Under the pieces are notes generated by a model. That model was not told the DNA's origin. It ran no database searches and saw only the letters and a program-made list of their open reading frames with translations. From Nocardiopsis sp. JB363 (GTDB lineage Bacteria > Actinomycetota > Actinomycetes > Streptosporangiales > Streptosporangiaceae), in the NCBI RefSeq assembly GCF_900143625.1, contig NZ_FRFF01000006.1, positions 1 through 64,000 of the forward strand: a stretch of 64,000 bases of DNA. The letters run 5' to 3'. A program made the translations under genes and the position numbers. The number at the start of each line of letters is the position of its first letter. The first letter of the stretch is position 1. Positions 34,501 to 44,700 of this stretch are shown one piece after another.

Positions 34501-37500
34501 GGACCGGCGAGACCGACACACACTGGTCGGTGACTGCGGCGCTCGGCGTGGCCCGGGCCGCGATGCGCCTAGGCGTCGAGCACCCGCTGCGGATCGTGCA
34601 GCTCGTCCTGCCCGGAGCCGAGGGGGCGGCTGTGGAGGCCGCACGCGCGTTGGGACCTGCGCTCGCCGCCGAGTCCACGACCGTGTCGTTCTCCACTGTG
34701 GACGTGCACGACGAGATGTCCGGACCCGAGTTGGCCGAGCTTGTCCGTTCGGTCGTCGCCGCGCCGCCGCACCCGGTGCTCCGGGCGGGCCGCGACCGGT
34801 GCGTCCGTCTTGGCTACCGGTCGGTGCCCGCGCGGCTTCGGAAACGGTGGGACCTCCGTCCTGGCCTGCACATCGTGGCCGGAGGCGGCGGCGGACTGGG
34901 ACAGCAGTACGCCCGCGCGCTGCTCGCTGTCCCTGGCGTGACGGTCGCGCTCCTGGGCCGTGCCGAGCGGGGGCCCACCGATCTCATGGCAAAGTACGGT
35001 GACCGATTGCGCTACCTCAGCTGCGACATCACCGACTCGGAGGGGGTGCGGGCAGCAGTGGCGGCCGCCGTGGACGTCGCCGGAGAGGTACGCGGACTCG
35101 TCCACGCCGCCGGTGTCCTGGACGACGCGTTCGTACGCAACCTCGACGAGCGGCGGCTCCGGGACGTCCTCGCACCCAAGATCTGCGGTGTGCACAACCT
35201 CGACGAGGCAACCGCCGACCAGCCGCTCGATCACTTCCTGCTGTGCTCGTCGCTTGCGGTGACGTTCGGCAACCCCGGCCAGGCCGGGTACGCCGTCGCG
35301 AACGCCTATCTCGACGCCGCGGCCCGTGAGCGCAACCGGATGCGCGACGCCGGGCTGCGCAGCGGCGTGTGCGCCTCCGTGCAGTGGGGCTGGTGGGCCG
35401 ATGGCGGCATGCACCTCGACCCGGCGCACCGGCTGGTGGCCACCGGGGCGCTGGCGCCCATGCCGAGTGCGGACGGGCTCGCCGTCACGGCGGGCGCGCT
35501 CGCGGACGGACGCGAGAACGTGGTCGTCGTCCACGGCGACCGGTCGCGGGAACACCTGGTCACCGCGGCATTCACGACCGCGGAACCGGATCCGGGCGAC
35601 GCCATGCCCGCGGTCGGCTCCGCCCGCCCCACGGAAAGTGAGGAGCCGGCCGCGGACGAGGCCGCGCGCGACTATGTGCGCACCGCGCTCGCCGACATTC
35701 TGGGCACCTCGGCCGCCGATATGGACCTGGAGTGCGGCATCGAGACCCACGGTGTGGACTCGATCCACGTCCTGCGCTTCAGCCAGATGCTGGAGGCCGA
35801 CCTGGGCTGTCAGGAGCCCGCGCTGCTCTTCGAGAGCCGGACCCTGGAGGCCGCCGCCCGGCGCCTGGCGGCGCGCCACGGCGAGGCATTGACCACGTGG
35901 GCGCGAGGGTCGTCGGGGGAAGCCGCGGAGGCCGCGGAGGCCGAACCGACGATGGATCGGATCGTGGACGGCCGTGTCGCTGACGGCGCGGCCGACGGGG
36001 CCGAGGAACCGGCCGACGCGCGCGACGCGATCGCGGTCGTCGGTATGGCCGGGCGATACCCGGGTGCCGCCGACCTGGACGCCTTCTGGGACGTCTTGCG
36101 CCGGGGCGAGGTGCACATTACCGACATCCCGCGTGACCGCTGGGGCGCCGATCCGCACCGAGGCAGCGCGAACTCCTGCCCGCGCGGGGGGTTCCTCAGC
36201 GGCATCGACCATTTCGATCCGCTGTTCTTCGGTATCTCCACCACCGACGCGATCACGATGGACCCGCAGGAGCGCCTGTTTCTCCAGACCGCCTGGCACG
36301 CGTTCGAGGACGCCGGAATCCCCACGTCCTCGCTCGGGGACCCGGATGACCCGGACCAGCGGCGTGTTGGCGTGTTCGTCGGCGTGACCACGGCGACGAA
36401 CAGCATGTTCGGCCCCGAGTACTGGCGGCGCGGAGAGGACGTCTTCCCCACGTCGATGCCGTGGGCGATCGCCAACCGGGTCTCGCACGCGTTCGACCTG
36501 CGCGGCCCCAGCATCGCCGTGGACACCGCGTGTGCGTCCTCGCTCAACGCTGTGCATCTGGCCGTGCGCGGCCTGAGAGCGGGGGAGTGTGCCGCCGCGT
36601 TGGTCGGCGGAGTCAACCTCTACCTGCACCCCTGGAAGTACGCCTACCTCGGGCACAAGCAGATGGTCTCGCCGACCGGCGTGTGCAGCGCGTTCGGCGC
36701 TGCGGCGGACGGGTTCGTTCCAGGAGAAGGCGTCGGCGCGCTGCTGCTCAAACCCCTCGCCGATGCGACACGGGACGGTGACCGCGTGCTCGGCCTCATC
36801 CGAGGCACGGCGGTCAACCATGGCGGGCGGGCCCGGGGATTCACCGTGCCCCGGCCCAGCGCGCAAAGCGCCGTCGTCGGTGCGGCGGTGCGGGACGCCG
36901 GGGTGGACCCGAACAGTCTCGGCTACGTGGAGGCGCACGGCACCGGCACACGGCTCGGTGATCCGGTGGAGATCAGTGGGCTGGCCGAGGCGCTGGGCAC
37001 GCTCCCGGGCCACCGTCTGCCGGTCGGATCGGTGAAGTCGCAGATCGGACACTTGGAGGCCGCAGCCGGGATCGCGGGCCTGACCAAGGTCCTTCTCCAG
37101 TTGCGGCACCGCACCCTCGTGCCCAGCTTGCATGCGGAACCGCCCAACCCTGTGCTCGACCTGGACGCGGTCGGAATCGAGGTCGTGTCTGAGACGCGGC
37201 GGTGGCAGGTGGACAGCGGTGCCGAGGGACCGCCGCGACGGGCTGGGGTCAGCTCGTTCGGGGCCGGGGGCAGCAACGCGCACGTCGTGGTCGAAGAGTA
37301 CGGAGCGGGGGCGGTGCGTGTGGAGCCGGGCGACCTACCCGGACCGCACGCGTTCTGCGTCTCGGCGGCGGCGCGCGAACAGCTCGACGAAGTATGTGCG
37401 GGACTGGCCAGGTGGGCGGCCCAGCATTCCGGGACCCCGCCCGCCGTGCTCGCCCATCACCTCCAGGTGCGCCGGGACGCGCTGGCTCACCGCGTGGTCG

Positions 37501-40500
37501 TCGTCGCCGACACGCTCGACCGGCTCATCGACGTCCTGCACGCCCGGGCGCGTGGGGAGGCCCCCGTCGACCTCGTCGTCGGGCGCCGGGCCTCCCAGGT
37601 CCGCGGGGCGGCGGCACGGGCGGCGGCCGCGGCCGGACCGCACGCCGACGTCCGGACCCTGGCCCGACTGTGGGCCGACGGCGCCATCGTGGACTGGAGC
37701 GCCCGCTGGCCCGCCGGGCTCCCGCACCTGGACCTGCCGCTCTACCCGTTCGCCCGCCACCGGATCGCGTTATCCGAACCCGGTGCGTCCGACGGTGCCG
37801 GAGACCCCGGCATGGACGGTGCGGAGACCGGTGAGCGCCAGGGGGATGGCGGACGGCTCGCGCGCTGGCGCCGGGCGCGGGTGAGAGCGGTCGAACTCGA
37901 CGCGGCCGAGACCGTCCTCGACCACCACCGCGTGCACGGCACCCCCGTCCTGCCCGCGGTCGCGGTGATCGAGCTCGTCCTCGCGGCGGCAGAGGAATGC
38001 GGCCTGAACCCCTCCGGTCTACGCAGACTCGTCATGTCCGAGCCGATCGCGGTCGCGGACCGGCTCTCCCTGCTCGTGGAATTCACCGATGACGCGCGGT
38101 TCACCGTGACGAGCCCCGGCACACCGGGGCGCACGACCCACGCGCAGGGACGTCTGCTCACCGAGTCGGTGGAGGGCATGGCCGCTGACCTCGCGGGGGT
38201 CCGTGAGCGCTGCGCCGAACAAGTCGATCCCGCCCGCGTCTACGGCACCCTCGGTTCCCGCGGACTCGAACTCGGAGGCCCGTACCGGGGACTCGCCGAG
38301 CTCGCCCTCGGTGAGGGCGAGGTGGTCGCGCGCGTCGTGCGGCCCCCCGACGACGACCGGAGCCCCGGCGCGACGGCACTGGACCCGGCCGTCTTCGACT
38401 CCTGCCTGCAGCCGTCCGTGCTCATCGCCGGTGGGGACGCCCTGCGCCTGCCGTTCGAGATCGGCCGATGTGAGGTGCTCGGCCCGCTGCCCGACGAGGT
38501 CCACTCGCACCTATGGCGGACCCGGTCCGTGCACGGCGCGACCTGCTTCGACGTCGATGTGCGCGGGCCGGACGGGGGACTCCTCGTGCGCCTCCGCGAC
38601 TTCTGGGTACGCGACAGCCCGGCCTCCAGGGGAGGTGCGGCGGGCGCGGACATGGCGGGCCCCGTGGCCACGGCGCCCGTCGCCGGCGCGGTCCCCGGCC
38701 CTGCGGACGACCGCATCGCTCTGCTGGCGCCGTCGTGGTCGGCCGTGACCGGGACGGCCCGCCGCGCCGACGCCCGGCTGATCGTCGTGACCGACGATGA
38801 GCTGCTGGGCCGGGACCTCGTCCGGGGAGCGGACGGATCGCACAGCGGAGTCCTCGCGCTCGCGAACTGGACGTCGGAACCCGTCGAGTCCGAGCGCGCA
38901 CTGGCGGAAGCGGTCGACGGCCCCGGGGGCGATCCGGTGGACGTCGTCCTTCTCACGGGACGCGGCGGGTCCTCCGACCCGTCGTCCGAACCGGTCGCCA
39001 ACGCGGTCTTGGCCGCTCTCCGACGCCTCGTGCATTCGGAAACGTCCGCCGCTCGGTTGCTGTGCGTGTACGCCGGTGACGACACGCCGCCGCCGGCGAT
39101 CGGCGCGCTCGCGGGCCTGCTGACCACCGCCAACACCGAACTCGACAGGTGCACCGGAGCGGTGCTGCACGTCGTGGCGGGTGATTCGGTACCGGCGGCC
39201 GTCCGGCGGCTCCGCGACTTGGAGTCCTGGGACCACGCCGAGTACCGCGTCGCAGGCGGCACGCTTCTGGTGCCCACCTGGGAACAGCGGGCCGTGCCCG
39301 AGGGGCGCCCGCCTCTGCGGACCGGTGGCGTCCACCTCGTCACCGGTGGCAACGGCGGACTGGGACGCCGGCTGGTCGAACACCTGGTACGCCAGTACGA
39401 GGCGACCGTGGTCGTCGCGTCCCGCTCGGGGACCGACCTCGAACTGGCGGTGGACGTACGCCCCTCGGTCCGCTTCGTCCGCGCCGACGTCACCACGAAG
39501 GCCGGTGCCGAGGCCGCCGTCGCGGCCACCCGACGGGTGCGCGGCCGACTGGACGGGATCTTCCATTGCGCGGCCGTCCTGCGCGATGAATACGTCCTCG
39601 CCGCGACCGAGGAGGCCGTGGGCGCGGTGCTGGCACCCAAGGTGCGCGGAGCCCTCCACCTCGACCGCGCCACAGCTGAGGACGAGCCCGGGGTGTTCTG
39701 CGTCTTCTCATCGGTCGCCGGGCAGGTCGCCAACCCGGGCCAGGCGGTCTACGCCTACGCCAACTCCTGGCTCGACCGGTTCGCGGCACGGCGCGCCGAG
39801 CGCTCCGGGACCACGTTGTCCTTGCTGGTCCCCTACGTCGCCGACGGCGGTATGGCGATGCCCGATGAGCAGGGGCGGCAGCTGGAACGTCGGTACGGCT
39901 TGCGTCCGGTGACCAGCGCTCAGGTACTCACCGGACTCGACGCGGCCCTCGGGTCGGGCGAGCCCGTACTCGCGGTCGTTCCTCCGAGCGGCGTCCTCGA
40001 CCAGCGACCGGAGCCGGATCGCGCGGACAGCGGCGGCACTGTGGAGGCGCTGACAGCGTTCCTGCTCGCAAGGGTCGGAGCGCTGAGCATGACCGACCCG
40101 TCGCAGATGGACGCAGACGCTGAACTCGCCGTGTACGGCTTGGACTCCATCGCGTTCAGCAGCCTGGCGGTCGAGGTCAATGACGCGTTCGGCACCGACA
40201 TCAGTCCGGCGACGTTCTTCGAGTACTCCACCGTGCGTGCGCTGGCCGGGCACTTCGGCGACTCCGTCGACGTCCCGCCGCGCACCTTTCCGGCACCCGC
40301 GCAACCGCAGGCACCGGAAACCGGGACGCTCGAACCGGACGCGCCGCGACCACGGCCCGAGCCCGCCGTCCCTGCGGCGCCCACCACTCCCGCCGTCTCC
40401 ACCGCTTCCAAGCCCGACCGCGATGGCGGCCCAGCCGCGGAGCCGATCGCGATCATCGGCATGGCGGGCCGCTTCCCCGGGTCGGCGGACGCGGACGAGT

Positions 40501-41738
40501 TCTGGACGCACTTGGAGTCCGGTGACGACCTCGTCACCGAGATCCCCAAGGACCGGTGGGACTGGCAGGAGTACTACGACCCCGACATGGCACGGGAGAA
40601 CACCACCAACAGTAAGTGGGGCGGGTTCGTTCCGGGTGTCGACGAGTTCGACCACGCCTTCTTCGGCATCTCGCCGCGCGAGGCCACGCTCATGGACCCG
40701 CAGCACCGGCTGTTCCTACAGACCGCATACCAGACCGTTGAGGACGCGGGCTACCGGCCGTCGGCGCTGTCGCGTGGGCGCACCGGGGTGTTCGTCGGTG
40801 TCGCGAGCCACGACTACTTCGAGCTGGTCCGCGGCTCGGGGCGTCCGATCGAAGGACACAGCGCGACCGGGATGTTCCACTCGCTGCTGCCCAACCGGGT
40901 GTCCTATCTCCTCAATCTCACTGGGCCCAGCTTCCCGATCGACGCCGCCTGTTCCAGCTCGCTGGTCTCGGTGCACACCGCCGTCGAGGCGCTGCGCGCG
41001 GGCAGCTGCGACACCGCCATCGCGGGTGGGGTCAACCTGCTCATCTCGCCGACCATCTACATCGCGTTCTCTCGCGCGGGCATGCTCAGTCCGACCGGCC
41101 GGTGCCGCACCTTCGACCAGGCCGCCGACGGCTACGTCCGGGGCGAGGGCGTGGCGGCCGTCCTACTCAAACCGCTGCGCCGCGCCCTGGCGGATGGGGA
41201 CCACATCCACGGGGTGATCCGGGGCAGCGCGGTCAACCACGGTGGCCGGGTCAACACGCTCACCACACCCAACCCGAACGCCCAGGCAGAGTTGATCCGC
41301 AGCGCTCTGGCCGCGGCCGGGGTCACCGCCGACGAGCTCGACTACGTCGAGATGCACGGCACCGGCACGCCGCTCGGTGATCCGATCGAGATCAACGGGC
41401 TGAAGAAGGCGCTGGGACGGTCGCCACGCGAGCACGGACCGGGAGGACGGAGCGAACTCGTCGTCGGATCGGTCAAGTCCGTCGTCGGACACCTGGAGGC
41501 GGCCGCGGGCATGGCGGGGCTGTTCAAGGTCCTGCTGGGCATGCGGCACGGGGCCCTCCCGCGCAACCTCCACCTGCACACGCTCAACGAGCACATCCGG
41601 CTGGAGGACTCCGGTATCCGCATCGCCGACACAGCCGTGCACTGGCCCGCAGGCGATCGCCCGCGCCTCGCCGGGATCAGCTCATTCGGGTTCGGCGGGA
41701 TCAACGCGCACGTCGTCGTAGAGGAGGGACCGCGATGA
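31527..41738 (+). CDS. trans-AT polyketide synthase 1: KS-[AT relic]-KR-ACP / KS-DH-KR-ACP / KS
   Basis: A 3403-residue type I PKS without functional AT. KS1 (9-431): Cys176, His311, His349. Residues about 465-860 look like an eroded AT. KR1 (about 900-1330): GGGGGLG near 1113, LDD motif (VLDDAF). ACP1: Ser1412 (GVDSIHV). KS2 (1500-1924): Cys1669. DH (about 2115-2370): His2134 in HxxxGxxxxP, Asp2291 and Gln2295 in DxxxQ. KR2: TGGNGGLG near 2600, VLRDEY in place of LDD. ACP2: Ser2874. KS3 (2972-3400): Cys3142, ending at the protein C-terminus. Module 1 should leave a hydroxyl and module 2 an alkene. KS3 works with the DH-KR-MT-ACP-ER of the next protein. No loading domain precedes KS1. ATG 31527 overlaps the AT-AT-ER stop (ATGA). 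Confidence 0.95.
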   Translation: MSPAPHWEDIAIVGTACRVAGADSPAELGANVLDGRCDVTEVSSERWDPDDFHSNGPVAGRGVSRWSGQLADPYAFDAGFFRIGGVEAAHMDPQQRVVLEESWHCVEESGIAVEELRRGSTGVFLGVCSRDHLQNQVPFEEITDRTTFGGSDYMIANRVSHFLGLDGASYSVDAACSSSLLTLHLGVRSLQAHESDFALVGGVNLNLHPWKFVSYSHARMLSPTGRCHAFDRAADGFVSGDGVAVLLLRRLDDALAAGDHIHGCVVGSAVNSAGPRRSLTAPTVSAQTDLIRSALAAGSVDPAGVQYVETHGTGTPIGDPIEVEAVRAVYGAAARAPVHLGSVKANVGHTEGAAGAVGVVKVLETMRAGTIPPSAELADRNPLLRLDDTMRVPSEPVPWTTAAPGEPRRAAVSAFGAGGSNAHVVIEEPPRQTADVSPPWEPEAVPVLVSAATGPALDALRDAMADALDTASLSDAAYTLATGRSALAHRVGGVASTADEVREALAGEPPRRHERWLLRVGAADLSDADTAETAREHASRLDVWAVDSGHVADVAAAYRAGADTPGTRCLHTMLVLAVVTEHVRVDAFVPIGEGWWPVAHAAGMLSAADALLAAEDPDRGAPHVPPTVPVVADTGWPWLRPDLLTWDELRTLLDRVDVTDARVERAVAEALDLEGDIPMVGRGLAAWWAALAEHGAGEAGYAPPEEGTGRRRRAMEALACASVMDRLSTRAGISAPLGDADDDFAALVRAVTLCDLDAADVVRAIMAPGDADSAPVPLSRDADTTPLAAVRRMRAQAAADTPASVFGTLARSGCGTELACAPLEGDIGDGSVTLPWTASRARFLPALVDLWSRGAEVDWKHWFGPRPRRRASLPTYPFQRAIHRVGGPVAVSASAAPTTYELVETWSDVPRSAAPGTRPALVVAAEDASAGVWTDTETDPRRLTHRPGTDFDRAAGRGDLRTFDAWTALLADVAHTGVGVDAVVLVAGPDDRTGETDTHWSVTAALGVARAAMRLGVEHPLRIVQLVLPGAEGAAVEAARALGPALAAESTTVSFSTVDVHDEMSGPELAELVRSVVAAPPHPVLRAGRDRCVRLGYRSVPARLRKRWDLRPGLHIVAGGGGGLGQQYARALLAVPGVTVALLGRAERGPTDLMAKYGDRLRYLSCDITDSEGVRAAVAAAVDVAGEVRGLVHAAGVLDDAFVRNLDERRLRDVLAPKICGVHNLDEATADQPLDHFLLCSSLAVTFGNPGQAGYAVANAYLDAAARERNRMRDAGLRSGVCASVQWGWWADGGMHLDPAHRLVATGALAPMPSADGLAVTAGALADGRENVVVVHGDRSREHLVTAAFTTAEPDPGDAMPAVGSARPTESEEPAADEAARDYVRTALADILGTSAADMDLECGIETHGVDSIHVLRFSQMLEADLGCQEPALLFESRTLEAAARRLAARHGEALTTWARGSSGEAAEAAEAEPTMDRIVDGRVADGAADGAEEPADARDAIAVVGMAGRYPGAADLDAFWDVLRRGEVHITDIPRDRWGADPHRGSANSCPRGGFLSGIDHFDPLFFGISTTDAITMDPQERLFLQTAWHAFEDAGIPTSSLGDPDDPDQRRVGVFVGVTTATNSMFGPEYWRRGEDVFPTSMPWAIANRVSHAFDLRGPSIAVDTACASSLNAVHLAVRGLRAGECAAALVGGVNLYLHPWKYAYLGHKQMVSPTGVCSAFGAAADGFVPGEGVGALLLKPLADATRDGDRVLGLIRGTAVNHGGRARGFTVPRPSAQSAVVGAAVRDAGVDPNSLGYVEAHGTGTRLGDPVEISGLAEALGTLPGHRLPVGSVKSQIGHLEAAAGIAGLTKVLLQLRHRTLVPSLHAEPPNPVLDLDAVGIEVVSETRRWQVDSGAEGPPRRAGVSSFGAGGSNAHVVVEEYGAGAVRVEPGDLPGPHAFCVSAAAREQLDEVCAGLARWAAQHSGTPPAVLAHHLQVRRDALAHRVVVVADTLDRLIDVLHARARGEAPVDLVVGRRASQVRGAAARAAAAAGPHADVRTLARLWADGAIVDWSARWPAGLPHLDLPLYPFARHRIALSEPGASDGAGDPGMDGAETGERQGDGGRLARWRRARVRAVELDAAETVLDHHRVHGTPVLPAVAVIELVLAAAEECGLNPSGLRRLVMSEPIAVADRLSLLVEFTDDARFTVTSPGTPGRTTHAQGRLLTESVEGMAADLAGVRERCAEQVDPARVYGTLGSRGLELGGPYRGLAELALGEGEVVARVVRPPDDDRSPGATALDPAVFDSCLQPSVLIAGGDALRLPFEIGRCEVLGPLPDEVHSHLWRTRSVHGATCFDVDVRGPDGGLLVRLRDFWVRDSPASRGGAAGADMAGPVATAPVAGAVPGPADDRIALLAPSWSAVTGTARRADARLIVVTDDELLGRDLVRGADGSHSGVLALANWTSEPVESERALAEAVDGPGGDPVDVVLLTGRGGSSDPSSEPVANAVLAALRRLVHSETSAARLLCVYAGDDTPPPAIGALAGLLTTANTELDRCTGAVLHVVAGDSVPAAVRRLRDLESWDHAEYRVAGGTLLVPTWEQRAVPEGRPPLRTGGVHLVTGGNGGLGRRLVEHLVRQYEATVVVASRSGTDLELAVDVRPSVRFVRADVTTKAGAEAAVAATRRVRGRLDGIFHCAAVLRDEYVLAATEEAVGAVLAPKVRGALHLDRATAEDEPGVFCVFSSVAGQVANPGQAVYAYANSWLDRFAARRAERSGTTLSLLVPYVADGGMAMPDEQGRQLERRYGLRPVTSAQVLTGLDAALGSGEPVLAVVPPSGVLDQRPEPDRADSGGTVEALTAFLLARVGALSMTDPSQMDADAELAVYGLDSIAFSSLAVEVNDAFGTDISPATFFEYSTVRALAGHFGDSVDVPPRTFPAPAQPQAPETGTLEPDAPRPRPEPAVPAAPTTPAVSTASKPDRDGGPAAEPIAIIGMAGRFPGSADADEFWTHLESGDDLVTEIPKDRWDWQEYYDPDMARENTTNSKWGGFVPGVDEFDHAFFGISPREATLMDPQHRLFLQTAYQTVEDAGYRPSALSRGRTGVFVGVASHDYFELVRGSGRPIEGHSATGMFHSLLPNRVSYLLNLTGPSFPIDAACSSSLVSVHTAVEALRAGSCDTAIAGGVNLLISPTIYIAFSRAGMLSPTGRCRTFDQAADGYVRGEGVAAVLLKPLRRALADGDHIHGVIRGSAVNHGGRVNTLTTPNPNAQAELIRSALAAAGVTADELDYVEMHGTGTPLGDPIEINGLKKALGRSPREHGPGGRSELVVGSVKSVVGHLEAAAGMAGLFKVLLGMRHGALPRNLHLHTLNEHIRLEDSGIRIADTAVHWPAGDRPRLAGISSFGFGGINAHVVVEEGPR
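32860..34130 (+). other. eroded acyltransferase-like region in PKS1
   Basis: About 420 residues between KS1 and the PTYPF linker end, far longer than the other post-KS linkers here. The segment VDAFVPIGEGWWPVAHAAGMLSAADAL follows the AT active-site layout (PDAVVGHSxGEVAAAHVAGxLSLEDA), but the GHSxG elbow is replaced by PIGEG and the nucleophilic Ser is gone. FPGQG and a YASH/HAFH-like motif were not found. Confidence 0.65.
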
Positions 41739-44700
41739 AACCGACCCTGAGGCTGGCGGGCACGGTACGTGTCGTGCCCCTGTCGGCCATGAACGAGGAG
41801 GCGCTGTGGCGGCGGGCGGAGGACCTACTCGCTGCCCTGCAGGGAAGCGTCGGCGTGCCGTGGGAGGAGACGGCGCGCGTCCTCGCGGACGATCTCGGGT
41901 GCGCCGTTGCGGACCTGCCCGAAGACGAGCCGCTGGTTGACCTGGGCGTCAGCCCGGCCGCCCTGGCGTCGCTGGTGCACGGCGTGGAGCGGGCAGTGGC
42001 CGCGCTCGGGCGCGGGTCGCTCGGCCGTCTGACCATTACCGACCTGCGCCGCGCGCTGGCGGGACCGGTGGACCGCCCGGAGGTCGCACTAGAGGACGTG
42101 GCGTTCACCCTCGCTTGCGGTCGCGATCCCATGCCGCGGCGACTGGCCGTGGTGGCGGGCACGGTCGGACAGCTGCGCGACCGGATCGCGGGGTGGCTGG
42201 CAGGACGGGCGCCGGAGGGTGTCCACACGGGTGTCGCTGAGGCGATGGAGGGCGCGGCGCCGACGTCCCCGGAGGAGCTGGCCGCGTTCTGGGCCCGGGG
42301 CGGGTTGGTCGACTGGGACGCGATGTTCGCGGGGGACCCCGTGCGTAGGCTGTCCCTGCCGACTTATCGGTTCGCGGCCCGACGGCATTGGGTCGAGGCT
42401 CCCGAGGGCACGCCGCCTGTGGTGAACGCTCCCGAAATCCTCGGCAAGGGCGGTGCGGTGGCGGCGGATCAGCCCTCCGAGGCGCTGGTGGAAAAGAGGC
42501 CGTCCGGCGGTGCGCCGGCGCGGTGGGTCGTGGCTCCTGGAGACGCGGCGGTGCGCGAGCACGTCGTCGACGGGATGCCGACACTGCCCGGCGTCGTCCA
42601 CCTGTCGCGGATGTACGCGGCGGCACAGGCGTACACGACGGGACTGTCCGAGGTACGCGAAGTCGTGTGGGTGCGCACGGCGACAGTGCCCCAGGATGGG
42701 CTCGGCCTGGCCGTGTCGTGCGTCTCGGAGGGCGCGGGGGTGCGCACCGCGATCACGGCGGGACTGGGTGGACCGGATGCACAGGCAATGCTCTCGGAGG
42801 GGACGTGGTCGGCTCCGGAGGCGGTGGCCGAACGGCGGATCGACGTCACGGCCGCACTGGCGGCGTGCGCTGAAACGCACGACGCGGACGACTTCTACCG
42901 CGCCCTGGCGGCCCGCGGACTCGGGTATGGGCCGCTCTACCGGGGCGTCCGTGAGCTGCACGTCGCTGAGGACCGAGTCGTCGCGGAGTTCGCGTCCGAG
43001 CGCGGGGTGGATGAGGTGCTCGACCCGACCGTCCTGGACGCGGCGCTGCAGTCGGTCGCGGGCCTGCACCTGGCGGAGACCGCCCGCAGCGGTGGAACGG
43101 TATTGCCGTTCGCTCTGGACCGGTTCACGCTGCGCACTGGGCTGCCTGCCCGGGGCTGGATCGTGACCCGCCGCCTCGGCGAGTGCTATGACCTCGACAT
43201 CACCGATCAGGACGGCGTCGTCGCCGCCGAGGTGCGAGGGCTCCGCGTGCGCCGGAGGCCGGACCCGGCGACCGGTGCCCGGGTCGCGCATGCGACCCTA
43301 GCCACGGACGGATCGGCCGCCGGGGACGCGTCCGGTCCGATCACGGCCCTGCCGCGGTGGGTTCCGGCCGCGAAGCCGTCCGGCCCCGCCGCACGGGGCG
43401 GGACCGCACTCGTGATCGCCGGCCGAGGAGTGTCCGACTCGGTCGTGGACGAACTCATGGCCCGCTACTCCGGCACGACCGCCCTGGCCCGGCCCGGCAC
43501 CGCAGACGTCCCGAGCGGACCGTGGGAGGACGTCTGGTTCCTCATCGGTGCACCCGGGACTCCCGGCACGTCCGGTGCGGGCGCGGGGAGCGCCTCCCAG
43601 ACGGTGGTCGACGCGTTCCGGACGGTCCGCGCCCTGATCGACTACGGCGTGCTGAGCGCGGCCGTACGGTTCACGGTCGTGCTGCCCGACATCTTCGGTA
43701 TCCAGGGACACATACCGGAACATCCGTTGGCCGCTGGTGTCCTCGGACTAGTGCGGTCCCTGTCGCGGGAGGTGCACGGTCCCGAAACGCGGTGCGTGAG
43801 CGTTGGGGGTCCGCTCGACGACGCTCTGCTCGACCGGGTGGCCCAGGAGCCGCCGCTGGAGTCCGGACACGACGTCGTGCTGACCTCGGACGGCCGCCAT
43901 GTTCGCGAACTCATCCCCATCGACCTACGGTCTTCCGACGGCTCCGCGTTCCGCGACGGCGGCCGCTACGTGATCACGGGCGGACTCGGCGGCATCGGGT
44001 TCGAGCTGGCCCGGTACCTGTGCCGGCGCCACCACGCGCGGGTCGTGCTCACCGGAAGGCGCGCGGCCGACACCGGGGTCCGGGAACGCCTGGCCGAACT
44101 GGACTCGCTCGGTGGCCGGGTGGAGTACCGCGCTGTCGACGCCGCGGACGCCCCGGCGATGCGTGCCCTCCTCACCGACCTGCGACGGGACGGGCAGTTG
44201 CACGGTGTCGTGCACTCGGCGTTCGTCCTCGACGACGCCATCCTGGAGCGCCAAACCAAGGAGCGGTTCACCGCGGCGCTGCGGCCGAAGATCGACGGCA
44301 CGGCGCACCTGCTCGACGCGCTGGTGGGCGAACGACCGGACTTCGTCCTCATCATGGGGTCGACGCAGTCGTTCGTCGGTGCGCCCGGTCAGGCCAACTA
44401 CGCAGCGGCCTCCACAGGAATGGACGCCCTCGCCCTATGGGGGCGGCGTGCCCTCGGCCTGCCGGTCCGTGTCGTGCACTGGAGCCACTGGGGGTCGGTC
44501 GGGGCTGTGGCGCGGCCCGGGTACGCGGCGAGCCTGGGCGCAGCCGGCTGGCGGCCGATCGAGACCGCGGAGGGAATGGATCTCCTGGAGCGGTTCTTGG
44601 CCACGGATCTGCCCTGCCTCGTCGGAGCGAAGGCGGAGCCGTCGACGCTGGAGATGATCGGGCTGCGCGCCGACAGCGGGCGGGCCGACTCCGAGGAGCT

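Noticed and set aside
34569-37283. 904-codon minus-strand frame inside PKS1
   Set aside because: Opposite strand of KR/ACP/KS coding sequence; composition typical of high-GC shadows.
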